Under the pieces are notes generated by a model that saw nothing but the letters and a program-made list of their open reading frames with translations, was not told the DNA's origin and made no database searches. Both the position numbers and the translations under genes were made by a program. This document shows, piece after piece, positions 25,234 to 35,617 of a DNA stretch of 64,000 bases. The DNA comes from Chitinophagaceae bacterium (lineage in GTDB: Bacteria > Bacteroidota > Bacteroidia > Chitinophagales > Chitinophagaceae). The stretch's first letter is position 1, and the number at the start of each line of letters is the position of its first letter. The stretch covers positions 1 through 64,000 of the forward strand of contig SAIW01000009.1 in NCBI GenBank assembly GCA_004028795.1, written 5' to 3'.

Positions 25234-26115
25234 CTATTTTATTCTTTCTTTCAAAAACGCAATAGTTTTTGCATGTGAATCTTCTGTTGCTTCTTTATTA
25301 TAAACAGGATTACTCGGGTTAGCAAAACCATGCCCTGCCTCATATTTATAAACGCTTATGTTTTTACCAGCTGCTTTCATATTTTGTTCAAAAGCATCTA
25401 CAGCTTCTATTTTTATACCTTGGTCTTTGGTGCCGAAAAAGCCAATCACATCGCAGTTAATAGTTTTCAATTTTTCAGTATTTGTTTCCGGTCTGCCGTA
25501 ATACATAACACATCCCGCAGCCTGTTTACCTGCTAAAATAGTTGCCTGCAAACTCCACCCACCGCCGAAGCACCAACCAACTGTATAAATTTTTGCATCA
25601 GTTCCGGCAAAGGCTAACCCCGCTTTTACTATTGCTTCCAATCTGTCTGCCTTTGCGTTACGCATATAAACCATGGCACTATCAGGAGTGGCAGCTACTT
25701 TACCATCATACATATCTAAAGCCAATACATTTACATCGCCTAATTCAGTAGAAAATTTATCAGCTTCATTTTTAATATTATCATTCAATCCCCACCATTC
25801 CTGAATTACAAATAACCATTTATTGGTTTTCTTTTTGGCTTTAATTAAATAGCCTTGTGCATTGCTGCCATCGGCTGCTTTAAACTGCACCATTGTACCT
25901 AAAGCATTTATAAAATTTATTTTTTTAGGATAAGGGTGCAATGCTGCAAAGCCGGGTTTAGCTGCATCTGCCTGAATTAAATCTCTTGTTTCTGCTGTGT
26001 AACAACTGATGTAACATTCGGGTGTTAGGGGTTGTGGTTCGGGTGTTTTAAAAGTGTAGCTTAACAGACCTGCCGTTATGAAAGCTGCGGCGGATAGTAA
26101 GAGAATTTTTTTCAT
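25234..26115 (-). CDS. Secreted dienelactone hydrolase family protein
   Basis: 293 residues from MKKILLLSAAAFITAGL (26115); an ATG 15 codons earlier would sit before the signal peptide. The alpha/beta hydrolase core shows VIQEWWGLNDNIKNEADKF, the nucleophile motif VGWCFGGGWS (Cys as in dienelactone hydrolase), FFGTKDQGI with the acid, and YEAGHGFANP with the His. The family hydrolyses cyclic esters and related substrates; here exported to the periplasm. Substrate unknown. Confidence 0.88.
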   Translation of the reverse strand: MKKILLLSAAAFITAGLLSYTFKTPEPQPLTPECYISCYTAETRDLIQADAAKPGFAALHPYPKKINFINALGTMVQFKAADGSNAQGYLIKAKKKTNKWLFVIQEWWGLNDNIKNEADKFSTELGDVNVLALDMYDGKVAATPDSAMVYMRNAKADRLEAIVKAGLAFAGTDAKIYTVGWCFGGGWSLQATILAGKQAAGCVMYYGRPETNTEKLKTINCDVIGFFGTKDQGIKIEAVDAFEQNMKAAGKNISVYKYEAGHGFANPSNPVYNKEATEDSHAKTIAFLKERIK

Positions 26116-26308
26116 TGCATTAGTATTTAGTTGTAAAAATTGTACACGGTAAATTAACACTTATACGTCGGGATTGTTTATTTAGTAGCCTTAATTTTTA
26201 TGATTGCTTTTTTTGTTTTAGGTTTGTATGACCTCCAAGAGTTATCTCATCAATTTCATTTCTCTTTTTGGTCTTGCTTGTATGGTTTTGTTGCATAGCG
26301 ATTAAAAC

Positions 26309-26334
26309 GTACAAGAGTGCGACGCAACGAAAGC
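26309..26334 (+). repeat. Dispersed GTACAAGAGTGCGACGCAAC repeat, copy upstream of pyrG
   Basis: GTACAAGAGTGCGACGCAAC followed by GAAAGC, about 70 bases before the pyrG start. Identical in its 20-base core to the copy at 41025. Confidence 0.7.
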
Positions 26335-26392
26335 ATAATAGTAGCACAAAAGCTTAGTACATTAATTATTTTATTAACGAACATAAAACTAA

Positions 26393-28051
<1,659 letters not shown>

Positions 28052-28112
28052 TTTTTATCTTTTACCGAAGGGTTTTATAAGAATAAGCATCTAATATTTA
28101 AATGCTTAACTT

Positions 28113-28946
28113 ATGAAACCCTTTTTTCTGCCCTTAATAACCCTTTGTTTTATTGCCTGCTCATGCAGTAAAGATTCTGGTACATCAAGTACAAACACTT
28201 ATAGTAGTACTGATGGAACAACTACTAATAATTTTTCAAGGCTGTATGCCAAACTGTATAATGTTGTTTCAGTTGATTCAAGCGGTTCAACCAATATCAT
28301 TATCAAAACAACCGATGTTCCTGATCATAAAAGCCCCTTCTTTGGTGTAGGTAATGCTAAGTACGAAGCGTATAATGGCGATAACCCAAGCTTTGATACG
28401 AAGATTAATTTAATGGGTACTATTTCAGACCCGACCTTATTATCGCAATCAGTTACGTTTACTATTCCACGTTATCCAACAGTTGCATCAACACATAGTT
28501 CTACAACAGGCGGTGCTATTGGTATTGGAAGAAACGGTGTTGTATTTTTCAATCAATATAACGGAACAGGTGCTGCATTAGATGACTTGGAAATTAATAA
28601 TGCCGACCAATACTTGGGTCATCCAACGCCATCCGTTGCAGGTGCTCAATACCATTATCATTACGAACCTAAATGGCTGACTTCTAAATTCAGCAATACT
28701 GCTTTTATGGGCTTTTTATTAGATGGCTTTCCTGTTTATGGTCCGTATGAAAATGGCGTAAAAATTACTACTTCCATGCTGGATAGCTATAACGGTCATG
28801 TTAGTGCAACGGAAGATTATCCTAACGATAAAATTTATCATTATCATGTTATCTCAGCTTCATCAAGTGTTCCGTTTGTTTTAAAATTGGCAGCACCATA
28901 CATTAATGGTGGTAAATATTACGGCACAAAAGGAACAGTAAATTAA
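28113..28946 (+). CDS. YHYH-domain lipoprotein
   Basis: 277 residues. Lipoprotein signal with FIACSCSKD. Two YHYH motifs: AQYHYHYEPKW at ~183 and IYHYHVISASSS near the end, with FLLDGFPVYGPYE between, the arrangement of the YHYH family found often in marine and soil Bacteroidota next to SCO-like proteins. His-rich motifs suggest metal (copper) binding, but this is inference. It heads a run of four same-strand genes (YHYH, MORN-type, SCO, GMC). Confidence 0.82.
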   Translation: MKPFFLPLITLCFIACSCSKDSGTSSTNTYSSTDGTTTNNFSRLYAKLYNVVSVDSSGSTNIIIKTTDVPDHKSPFFGVGNAKYEAYNGDNPSFDTKINLMGTISDPTLLSQSVTFTIPRYPTVASTHSSTTGGAIGIGRNGVVFFNQYNGTGAALDDLEINNADQYLGHPTPSVAGAQYHYHYEPKWLTSKFSNTAFMGFLLDGFPVYGPYENGVKITTSMLDSYNGHVSATEDYPNDKIYHYHVISASSSVPFVLKLAAPYINGGKYYGTKGTVN

Positions 28947-28963
28947 TTTTTAATCTTATTAAG

Positions 28964-29512
28964 ATGAATAGAAAAATCATCATTGTTTTAACACTTAGCT
29001 GTTTACTTATTTCCTGTTTTAATAATACACCCCCAGATGTTTTAGTGATGAGTAATGATGCTACGTTGAAGAATGTAAACACTTACTGGATGTATAATGA
29101 TAAAAAGTTTAACGGATATATTATTGAAAAAGATAAAGACAAAATTGTTTCTAAACTTCCTGTAATAAACGGTAAGGAAAACGGTATTGCATTGGGTTGG
29201 TATGCTTCAGGCAAAAAAAAGTTTCAACTGGTTTATACAGACGGCAACAGGCAAGGCTTACATATAGGTTGGTATGAAAATGATTCTGTATCATTTATTT
29301 ATCATTTTAAAGACGATAAATTAGACGGAGAGCAAACTACTTATTACAATAATGGTCAGTTGTGGCAGCAATTACATTATGTAAATGGTTATGAAGAGGG
29401 CAAGCAGAAAGCCTGGAGTAAAGATGGAAGAGTAGTAAATAATTTTACGGTAAAAAACGGAAAACTATATGGCGTTATCGGAAGGTTTGATTGTATGCAG
29501 GTTGCCAATTAG
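28964..29512 (+). CDS. YwqK/MORN-type repeat lipoprotein
   Basis: 182 residues. Lipoprotein-like start (LISCFNN), then repeats of the MORN variant type: GIALGWYASGKKKFQLVY, GLHIGWYENDSVSFIYHF, GEQTTYYNNGQLWQQLHY, GKQKAWSKDGRVVNNF. Families of this kind are often labelled YwqK antitoxin, but no toxin partner is next to it. It starts 17 bases after the YHYH gene and its end overlaps the start of the SCO gene by ~44 bases, suggesting one operon. Confidence 0.78.
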   Translation: MNRKIIIVLTLSCLLISCFNNTPPDVLVMSNDATLKNVNTYWMYNDKKFNGYIIEKDKDKIVSKLPVINGKENGIALGWYASGKKKFQLVYTDGNRQGLHIGWYENDSVSFIYHFKDDKLDGEQTTYYNNGQLWQQLHYVNGYEEGKQKAWSKDGRVVNNFTVKNGKLYGVIGRFDCMQVAN

Positions 29513-30155
29513 CAAGTGGCTTACCGGCATTCTGTTATTCATTGCAGTTGCCTGTAAGCAAACAAAAAATAAAACCGTAAATGAAACACTTCCTTTTTAT
29601 AATACTGCCGCTTTTGATGCAGAATGGATCGAGAAGAACGACAAAGCATACCATTATATTCACACCATAGATACTTTTTCTTTCCTCAATCAAAACAATA
29701 CCCTTACACATAGTAAAGATTTAAAGGGTAAAATTTATACTGCTAATTTCTTTTTTACCACATGCTCTTCCATCTGCCCTAAAATGATGAATAATTTAAA
29801 AAAACTGCAACAGCAGGTATTACAGGATACAGCTATACAAATGGTTTCGTTTACAGTAATGCCTTGGGTAGATACAGTTAAAAGACTGAAATTATATGCT
29901 GATAATATGGGTATTCAAACCAATAAATGGCTGTTGCTTACAGGCAATCAAGGTAAAATTTATCAACTCGCAAGGCAATCTTTTTTTGCAGAAAAAACCT
30001 TAGGGCTACAGAAAGATACGTCTCAGTTTTTGCATACAGAATCTGTTTTGTTAATTGATAAGCATGCACGTATAAGAGGCATTTACAACTCCACTTCGTC
30101 AACAGATATTGAAAGAATTATGGACGATATAGCTGTTCTTAAAAAAGAAGAATAA
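29469..30155 (+). CDS. SCO family protein (copper chaperone/thioredoxin-like)
   Basis: 228 residues from the ATG at 29469; a TTG at 29487 is an alternative start. An N-terminal membrane anchor (WLTGILLFIAVAC, possibly lipidated) precedes a thioredoxin fold with the CSSICP CxxxC motif and a later His in FLHTES, the three copper ligands of SCO1/SenC. These proteins deliver copper to cytochrome oxidase or act as thiol oxidoreductases. The start overlaps the previous gene in another frame. Confidence 0.9.
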   Translation: MALSEGLIVCRLPISKWLTGILLFIAVACKQTKNKTVNETLPFYNTAAFDAEWIEKNDKAYHYIHTIDTFSFLNQNNTLTHSKDLKGKIYTANFFFTTCSSICPKMMNNLKKLQQQVLQDTAIQMVSFTVMPWVDTVKRLKLYADNMGIQTNKWLLLTGNQGKIYQLARQSFFAEKTLGLQKDTSQFLHTESVLLIDKHARIRGIYNSTSSTDIERIMDDIAVLKKEE

Positions 30156-30210
30156 TGTATTGCAAGAAGTTTTATTTTCAATGCTCATTTTGAGAGAATA
30201 AAACTTTTTT

Positions 30211-31896
30211 ATGCCTGTTGAAAATTTTGATGCTATTGTTATCGGTTCAGGAATAAGCGGTGGTTGGGCTGCCAAAGAACTTACTGAAAAAGGATTGAAT
30301 GTTTTAATGTTGGAAAGAGGCAGAAATGTTGAGCATATAAAAGATTATATGAACGCAACAAAAGACCCCTGGGAACTGGAACATAGAGGACGAGGTACAT
30401 TGCAGATGAAAGAAACGCATCCAATACTCAGCAGAGATTACCCCTTCAACGAAACCAATATTGATTTTTGGGTGAATGAAAAAGAAGCACCTTATACAGA
30501 AATAAAACCATACAATTGGTTCAGAGGTTATCAGATTGGCGGAAGATCATTAACATGGGGCAGACAAACCTATCGTTGGAGCGATGCAGATTTTGAAGCC
30601 AATGCTAAAGAAGGCATTGCTATAGATTGGCCTGTTCGTTATAAAGAAATAGAACCCTGGTACGGTTATGTAGAAAAATTTATTGGTGTTACAGGTTCAA
30701 CAGAACATATACCGCATTTGCCGGATGGCTTTTTTCAACCGGCAATGGAGATGACCTGCGTTGAAAAAGAAATATCAAAAAAAATTCATTCGTTTTATCA
30801 GGGTAAAAGAAGAATGATTGTTGGCCGTTCAGCTAATCTTACACAACCTAAAGATAACAGGCAGCAATGCCAATACAGAAATAAATGTTGGCTGGGATGC
30901 CCTTTCGGTGCATACTTCAGCACACAATCCTCCACTTTACCTGCTGCATTAGCCACAAAAAAATTAACTGTAAAACCCAATGCTATTGTAACAAAAATTC
31001 TGTACGATAAAGATTTAAAAAAAGCAACTGGTGTAGAAGTGTTAGATGCTTTAACCAATAGAACATACGAGTATAAAGCAAAGATTATTTTCTTAAATGC
31101 ATCAACATTAAACTCTGCATGGGTATTAATGAACTCAGCAACAGATATTTGGCCTGATGGTTTGGGAAGCAGCAGCGGTGAGTTGGGACATAATTTAATG
31201 GACCATCATTCAGGTGTGCATGCAAGTGGTACTATAGAAGGTTTTGAAGACAAGTATTATTACGGCAGAAGACCCAACGGTATTTATATTCCACGCTTCA
31301 GAAATATTAATGATGATAAAAGAAATTATTTGCGTGGCTTTGGCTATCAGGGAAGCAGCAGCAGAGAAGATTGGAGCCGTAACATTGCAGAAATGAGTGT
31401 AGGTGCAGCATTGAAAGAAATATTAAGTGAACCCGGGCAATGGAAAATGGGTTTGGCAGGCTATGGTGAAGTATTGCCTTATCATGAAAACAGAATTTCA
31501 TTAGACAAAAACAGAAAAGATAAATGGGGCTTACCTGTTTTAGCAGTTGACTATGAATTGAAAGATAATGAAATGAAAATGCGTGATGATATGTTGAATG
31601 ATGCCATTGAAATGCTGAGTAATGCAGGTGTAAAAAATATCAGCAGCTCTGCATTATTAAATGGCCAGCCACGTTCAACAAGTATCCATGAAATGGGTAC
31701 TGCACGTATGGGAAGCAGTGCAAAAAATTCAGTAGTTAATAAACATAATCAGGTTTGGGATGCTTTGAATGTTTTTGTTACCGACGGTGCTTTTATGACG
31801 TCAGCATCATGCGTTAATCCTTCCCTTACTTATATGGCATTTACAGCCCGTGCAGCAGACTTTGCTGTAAGTGAATTAAAGAAAGGAAACCTTTAA
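30211..31896 (+). CDS. GMC family oxidoreductase
   Basis: 561 residues. FAD-binding Rossmann motif VIGSGISGGWAAKEL at the N-terminus, IGGRSLTWGRQTYRWS, and a C-terminal GMC domain with SIHEMGTARMG and FVTDGAFMTSASCVNPSL. No signal peptide, but members of the gluconate/sugar dehydrogenase subgroup are often exported with a Tat-bearing partner. The cluster CQYRNKCWLGCPFG (three Cys) resembles the Fe-S-binding segment of FAD sugar dehydrogenases. The substrate is likely a sugar or alcohol; no small subunit is adjacent. Confidence 0.9.
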   Translation: MPVENFDAIVIGSGISGGWAAKELTEKGLNVLMLERGRNVEHIKDYMNATKDPWELEHRGRGTLQMKETHPILSRDYPFNETNIDFWVNEKEAPYTEIKPYNWFRGYQIGGRSLTWGRQTYRWSDADFEANAKEGIAIDWPVRYKEIEPWYGYVEKFIGVTGSTEHIPHLPDGFFQPAMEMTCVEKEISKKIHSFYQGKRRMIVGRSANLTQPKDNRQQCQYRNKCWLGCPFGAYFSTQSSTLPAALATKKLTVKPNAIVTKILYDKDLKKATGVEVLDALTNRTYEYKAKIIFLNASTLNSAWVLMNSATDIWPDGLGSSSGELGHNLMDHHSGVHASGTIEGFEDKYYYGRRPNGIYIPRFRNINDDKRNYLRGFGYQGSSSREDWSRNIAEMSVGAALKEILSEPGQWKMGLAGYGEVLPYHENRISLDKNRKDKWGLPVLAVDYELKDNEMKMRDDMLNDAIEMLSNAGVKNISSSALLNGQPRSTSIHEMGTARMGSSAKNSVVNKHNQVWDALNVFVTDGAFMTSASCVNPSLTYMAFTARAADFAVSELKKGNL

Positions 31897-32047
31897 AATA
31901 AATGCTGCTCTTTCGTTATTCAATTATCAATTTTTTATTATAAATTCAAAATATACACTGATGAAAAATAATACTATCGTCAACCGTCCTTTCGAAGGTT
32001 CTTGCCCGAGAAATCTTTTCATACAAAGCATTAGTATTCTCCAAAAA

Positions 32048-34213
32048 ATGTTATTTGTTTTATTATTGTTTATAACAACTCAGTTACATGCTCAGGTAAT
32101 TAAAAGTTCTTACTGGACAAAAGATGGCAAGGGTTTTTATTCTTTATCTAATAATGAAATTGTTTTAAATCAATTGCCTTCATTCGATAAAAAAACAATC
32201 GTTACAAAATCTCAACTAACACCATCGGGTAAAACTCCTTTAGCTGTTAAGAGTTTTGTGTTTGATGATGATGGTAAAAAAGTTTTAATATATACCAACA
32301 GTAAAAAAGTATGGCGTTATGAAACACGGGGAGATTATTGGCTATTAAATCTTGCTGATAACACTTTAAAACAACTCGGTAAAACTTTACCTGAATCATC
32401 TTTAATGTTTGCAAAACTTTCCCCTGATGGCAGTAAAGCAGCCTATGTTTCTAATCATAATATTTATGTTGAGGATATAGCAACCAATAAAATAACTCAA
32501 TTAACAAAAGACGGAACTGATAGATTAATCAACGGCACATTCGATTGGGTATATGAAGAAGAGTTTGGTTGCAGAGATGGTTTTCGTTGGAGCCCTGATA
32601 GCAAAAGCATTGCCTACTGGCAGGTAGATGCAACTAAAATTAGAAACTATTATATGCTGAATACAACAGATTCCATTTACTCTCGTGTGGTTCCTGTTGA
32701 ATACCCGAAAGTGGGCGAAAGCCCTTCTCCTGTTAAGATTGGCGTTGTGAACATTACAACTGCACAAACAAAATGGATAACCATTCCCGGCGATGCACAA
32801 CAGCATTATATACCCAGAATGGAATGGGCGAATAACAGTACACAACTGATTCTTGAGCAGCTCAATCGTAAACAAAATGAAAGCAAAATTTATGTGGTGG
32901 ATATTGCTGCCAACACCAACAAAGTCATTCATTCAGAAACTACAAAAGATTGGATTGAAGTAAAAAGTTATTGGAATCATGATGACCCAAGCGGTTGGGA
33001 TTGGATTAATAATGGCAAAGAATTTTTATGGGTAAGTGAAAAAGATGGATGGAGAAAAATATATGCTATATCAAAAGATGGCAGCACTGAAAGAAAAATA
33101 ATTAAAGGCAACCATGATATGATAAGTTTTGTTTCAGTTGATGAAACACATGGTTATGTTTATTATTATGCTTCGCCAGATAATGCTACGCAACAATATT
33201 TATACAGGGCTAAATTGGATGGAAGTACAGATGGGGAAAGAGTTACACCATTAAACCAAAACGGTATGAATGATTATAAAGTTTCTCCTACAGGCTTGTA
33301 TGCATCGCATAATTTTTCTAATCATATAGTGCCGCAAACAAGAGAATGGATTGCATTACCAAGCCATGATGCTATTGATGGACATAAAGTGTACAATGCT
33401 TTGGAGAAAATGAAAGATGTAAAATCTAACATCGAGTTTTTTCAATTAACAACAGAAGATAATGTAACAATGGATGGCTGGATAATTAAGCCGGATAAGT
33501 TCGATTCAACTAAAAAATATCCTGTAGTATTTTATGTTTATACAGAACCCGCAGCACAAACTGTTGAAGATAGTTATGGTAGTCAAGGTAGTTTTTTATA
33601 TCAAGGTGATATGGCTGCAGATGGCTACATACAAGTAAGTTTAGACGGAAGAGGAACACCCGCACCAAAAGGGGCAGCATGGCGTAAAGCTATTTACAAA
33701 CAATTAGGCAGAATGAATGTGAGAGATCAGGCAATGGCTGCCAAACAAATTATTGCAAGGCCATATATTGATGCAAACCGTGTAGCAGTTTGGGGTTGGA
33801 GTGGTGGCGGTTCTACAACACTACATTTACTATTTCAATATCCTGATATTTATAAAACGGGTATTGCCATTGCACCGGTTGCAAACCAGTTATGTTATGA
33901 TAATATTTATCAGGAAAGATACATGGGTTTGCCACAGGAAAATAAAGATGATTTTGTAAAAGGTTCGCCGGTTACGTATGCAAAAAATTTAAAAGGTAAT
34001 TTATTGGTTGTTCATGGAACCGGTGATGATAATGTGCATTATCAAAATACAGAAATGCTGATTAATGAATTGGTGAAAAATAATAAACAATTTCAGTTAA
34101 TGAGTTACCCCAACAGAACACACAGTATTAGTGAAGGAGCAGGCACTTTTCAACATTTGGCTACTTTGTATACTAATTATTTAAGAGCTAATTGTCCGCC
34201 GGGAGCGAAGTAA
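32048..34213 (+). CDS. Dipeptidyl peptidase IV (S9B) family protein
   Basis: 721 residues from the ATG at 32048, which starts a signal peptide (MLFVLLLFITTQLHAQ); an ATG at 31961 would add 29 residues in front of it. Beta-propeller N-terminal domain with the Glu-Glu motif in DWVYEEEFG that binds the free amino terminus; C-terminal hydrolase with WGWSGGGST (Ser), GTGDDNVHYQN (Asp) and PNRTHSI (His). It removes X-Pro dipeptides in the periplasm. Complete triad, so active. Confidence 0.95.
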   Translation: MLFVLLLFITTQLHAQVIKSSYWTKDGKGFYSLSNNEIVLNQLPSFDKKTIVTKSQLTPSGKTPLAVKSFVFDDDGKKVLIYTNSKKVWRYETRGDYWLLNLADNTLKQLGKTLPESSLMFAKLSPDGSKAAYVSNHNIYVEDIATNKITQLTKDGTDRLINGTFDWVYEEEFGCRDGFRWSPDSKSIAYWQVDATKIRNYYMLNTTDSIYSRVVPVEYPKVGESPSPVKIGVVNITTAQTKWITIPGDAQQHYIPRMEWANNSTQLILEQLNRKQNESKIYVVDIAANTNKVIHSETTKDWIEVKSYWNHDDPSGWDWINNGKEFLWVSEKDGWRKIYAISKDGSTERKIIKGNHDMISFVSVDETHGYVYYYASPDNATQQYLYRAKLDGSTDGERVTPLNQNGMNDYKVSPTGLYASHNFSNHIVPQTREWIALPSHDAIDGHKVYNALEKMKDVKSNIEFFQLTTEDNVTMDGWIIKPDKFDSTKKYPVVFYVYTEPAAQTVEDSYGSQGSFLYQGDMAADGYIQVSLDGRGTPAPKGAAWRKAIYKQLGRMNVRDQAMAAKQIIARPYIDANRVAVWGWSGGGSTTLHLLFQYPDIYKTGIAIAPVANQLCYDNIYQERYMGLPQENKDDFVKGSPVTYAKNLKGNLLVVHGTGDDNVHYQNTEMLINELVKNNKQFQLMSYPNRTHSISEGAGTFQHLATLYTNYLRANCPPGAK

Positions 34214-34277
34214 TCGTTTAAGTAATATTTTCTTAACCGCTGTCAAGAAGTTGAGCCGTTAACTGGATTTGTTTAAA

Positions 34278-34313
34278 CCCCGACGATGGTTATTAACCTC
34301 GTCGGCGGTTTTA
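34278..34313. terminator. Terminator between convergent DPP IV and DUF4407 genes
   Basis: CCGACGA...TCGTCGG stem flanked by AAACC and GGTTTT, with a 12-base loop. Confidence 0.6.
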
Positions 34314-34317
34314 TCAA

Positions 34318-35379
34318 TTAAGCAAACTTTACTTCTAAATTTTCTCTTTCCTTTTTTGTTGATAATGAATTTTCTAATTGCCCTTCAGCTAATTCATTTT
34401 CATATACCTGCTTTTGTAAAATCAGTTCATTGTTTTCATGTAACTGTATCTTTTCTTCGTAAGGAACTTTAGGTAAAAATGTTTTAGCTAATACCGGCAT
34501 TAATTCAATCAATACTAAAATAAAAATGATTAAATAGTACCTGAACTGCAATGCAGTATTGGTTTTGATGAGATTGTTTAATGCTGCTATTCTTGTTAAG
34601 AAACCATTGTTTAATAAAACTTCAAACTGTTGCTGCTCTTTTTGAATATTGGTTTGAATAACAGCTAATGCACTATCTGCTGCATGAATTTGAGGTTGTA
34701 ATTGTTGGCTTAAAATACCATACTCACTTTGTAAATGTTCATAGTTTTTTTGTTTGGCTTGGGCAATATCTTTTAGTCCTATTTTTTTACTGCCGCCAGT
34801 GCCATCTGTTTCTGCAATAAAATTATTTCTGGCAACAGCAACTTCTGCATACTTATCAATCAGTGTTTTTTCTAATGCTTGTTTTTGTTGTAATAACTGA
34901 TTTTTCGTGGTGCTGTAAGTTGCTTCCTGTTGAGATAATTTATCTTTTTTTCTTTGTTCATTATCAATTGAAACCTGCACCCTCACTTCTTTATCAAATA
35001 AATATAATAAAGCAGGCTGTGCCATAAAGGTGCCGATACTTATAGCCAATATTATTCTGAAAATAAGCGGTAATACTTTTCTATTGTTAGTAGGAGAGAT
35101 ACTTTTAATCAAAGCTCTGTCAATAGTTAAAATAATAAAGCCCATAAACAATCCTAAAGCAATAGCTGCAATAAAAGATGATGTTACAGTGCTGAAGAAA
35201 TAACTCCAAGCTAATGTTGCAAATAACCAGGTACTAAGTACACACATACCTATAACATTGTACTTGCTTCTGCCGGTTATGCTTTGTTCCAGTAGTTCTT
35301 TCTCTGCTGTAGCTAACCACCATAAAAACTGTTCCGTTTTGGTTGAAACATAACTTTCCCGTTTGATGCTTTGTTGCAT
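34318..35379 (-). CDS. DUF4407 membrane protein
   Basis: 353 residues. Starts with a cytoplasmic segment (FLWWLATAEKELLEQS), then two close transmembrane helices (~42-85) with the motif IILTIDRALI, a third near 105-127, a long coiled-coil (about 140-250, rich in Gln/Lys/Glu) and a fourth helix (FRYYLIIFILVLIELMPVLAK) before a charged tail. This layout is that of DUF4407. Function unknown. Confidence 0.88.
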   Translation of the reverse strand: MQQSIKRESYVSTKTEQFLWWLATAEKELLEQSITGRSKYNVIGMCVLSTWLFATLAWSYFFSTVTSSFIAAIALGLFMGFIILTIDRALIKSISPTNNRKVLPLIFRIILAISIGTFMAQPALLYLFDKEVRVQVSIDNEQRKKDKLSQQEATYSTTKNQLLQQKQALEKTLIDKYAEVAVARNNFIAETDGTGGSKKIGLKDIAQAKQKNYEHLQSEYGILSQQLQPQIHAADSALAVIQTNIQKEQQQFEVLLNNGFLTRIAALNNLIKTNTALQFRYYLIIFILVLIELMPVLAKTFLPKVPYEEKIQLHENNELILQKQVYENELAEGQLENSLSTKKERENLEVKFA

Positions 35380-35501
35380 ACAATTAAACTTTTACAATTA
35401 AAAATTTTGTTGAAGCGGGAAAACTGTTGTAGTTGGGAATTGCTGTAAAGAAACAATAAAAGATTGAAATAAAGGTGTTAATATGCTGAATAGCGAACAG
35501 A

Positions 35502-35535
35502 ACGTAGAAGTGAGTGACACAACGAAAGCTCAATC
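35502..35535 (+). repeat. Diverged copy of the dispersed repeat upstream of yidC
   Basis: AACGTAGAAGTGAGTGACAC followed by AACGAAAGCTCAAT matches the pyrG copy at about 27 of 34 positions. It lies ~85 bases before the yidC ATG and directly upstream of its -7 element. Confidence 0.5.
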
Positions 35536-35588
35536 TGTGTTTCAGCAGTTGCCAATCAAAAATACGGGCTGTGTAAGCCTCAGTTCCC

Positions 35589-35596
35589 TACCTTTG
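35589..35596 (+). promoter_or_regulatory. Bacteroidota -7 element of yidC
   Basis: TACCTTTG matches TAnnTTTG, 21 bases before the yidC ATG at 35618. It lies inside an open but non-genic upstream extension, which supports the later start. Confidence 0.45.
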
Positions 35597-35617
35597 CCGC
35601 TCTTTATTGCAAAAAAT

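Noticed and set aside
28964-29512. Toxin-antitoxin system suggested by the YwqK antitoxin label
   Set aside because: No toxin gene is adjacent; the protein is a lipoprotein with MORN-like repeats inside a YHYH-SCO operon.
35483-35617. 45-codon upstream extension of yidC
   Set aside because: It contains the -7 promoter element and a dispersed repeat copy, and the usual N-terminal membrane helix begins at the later ATG.
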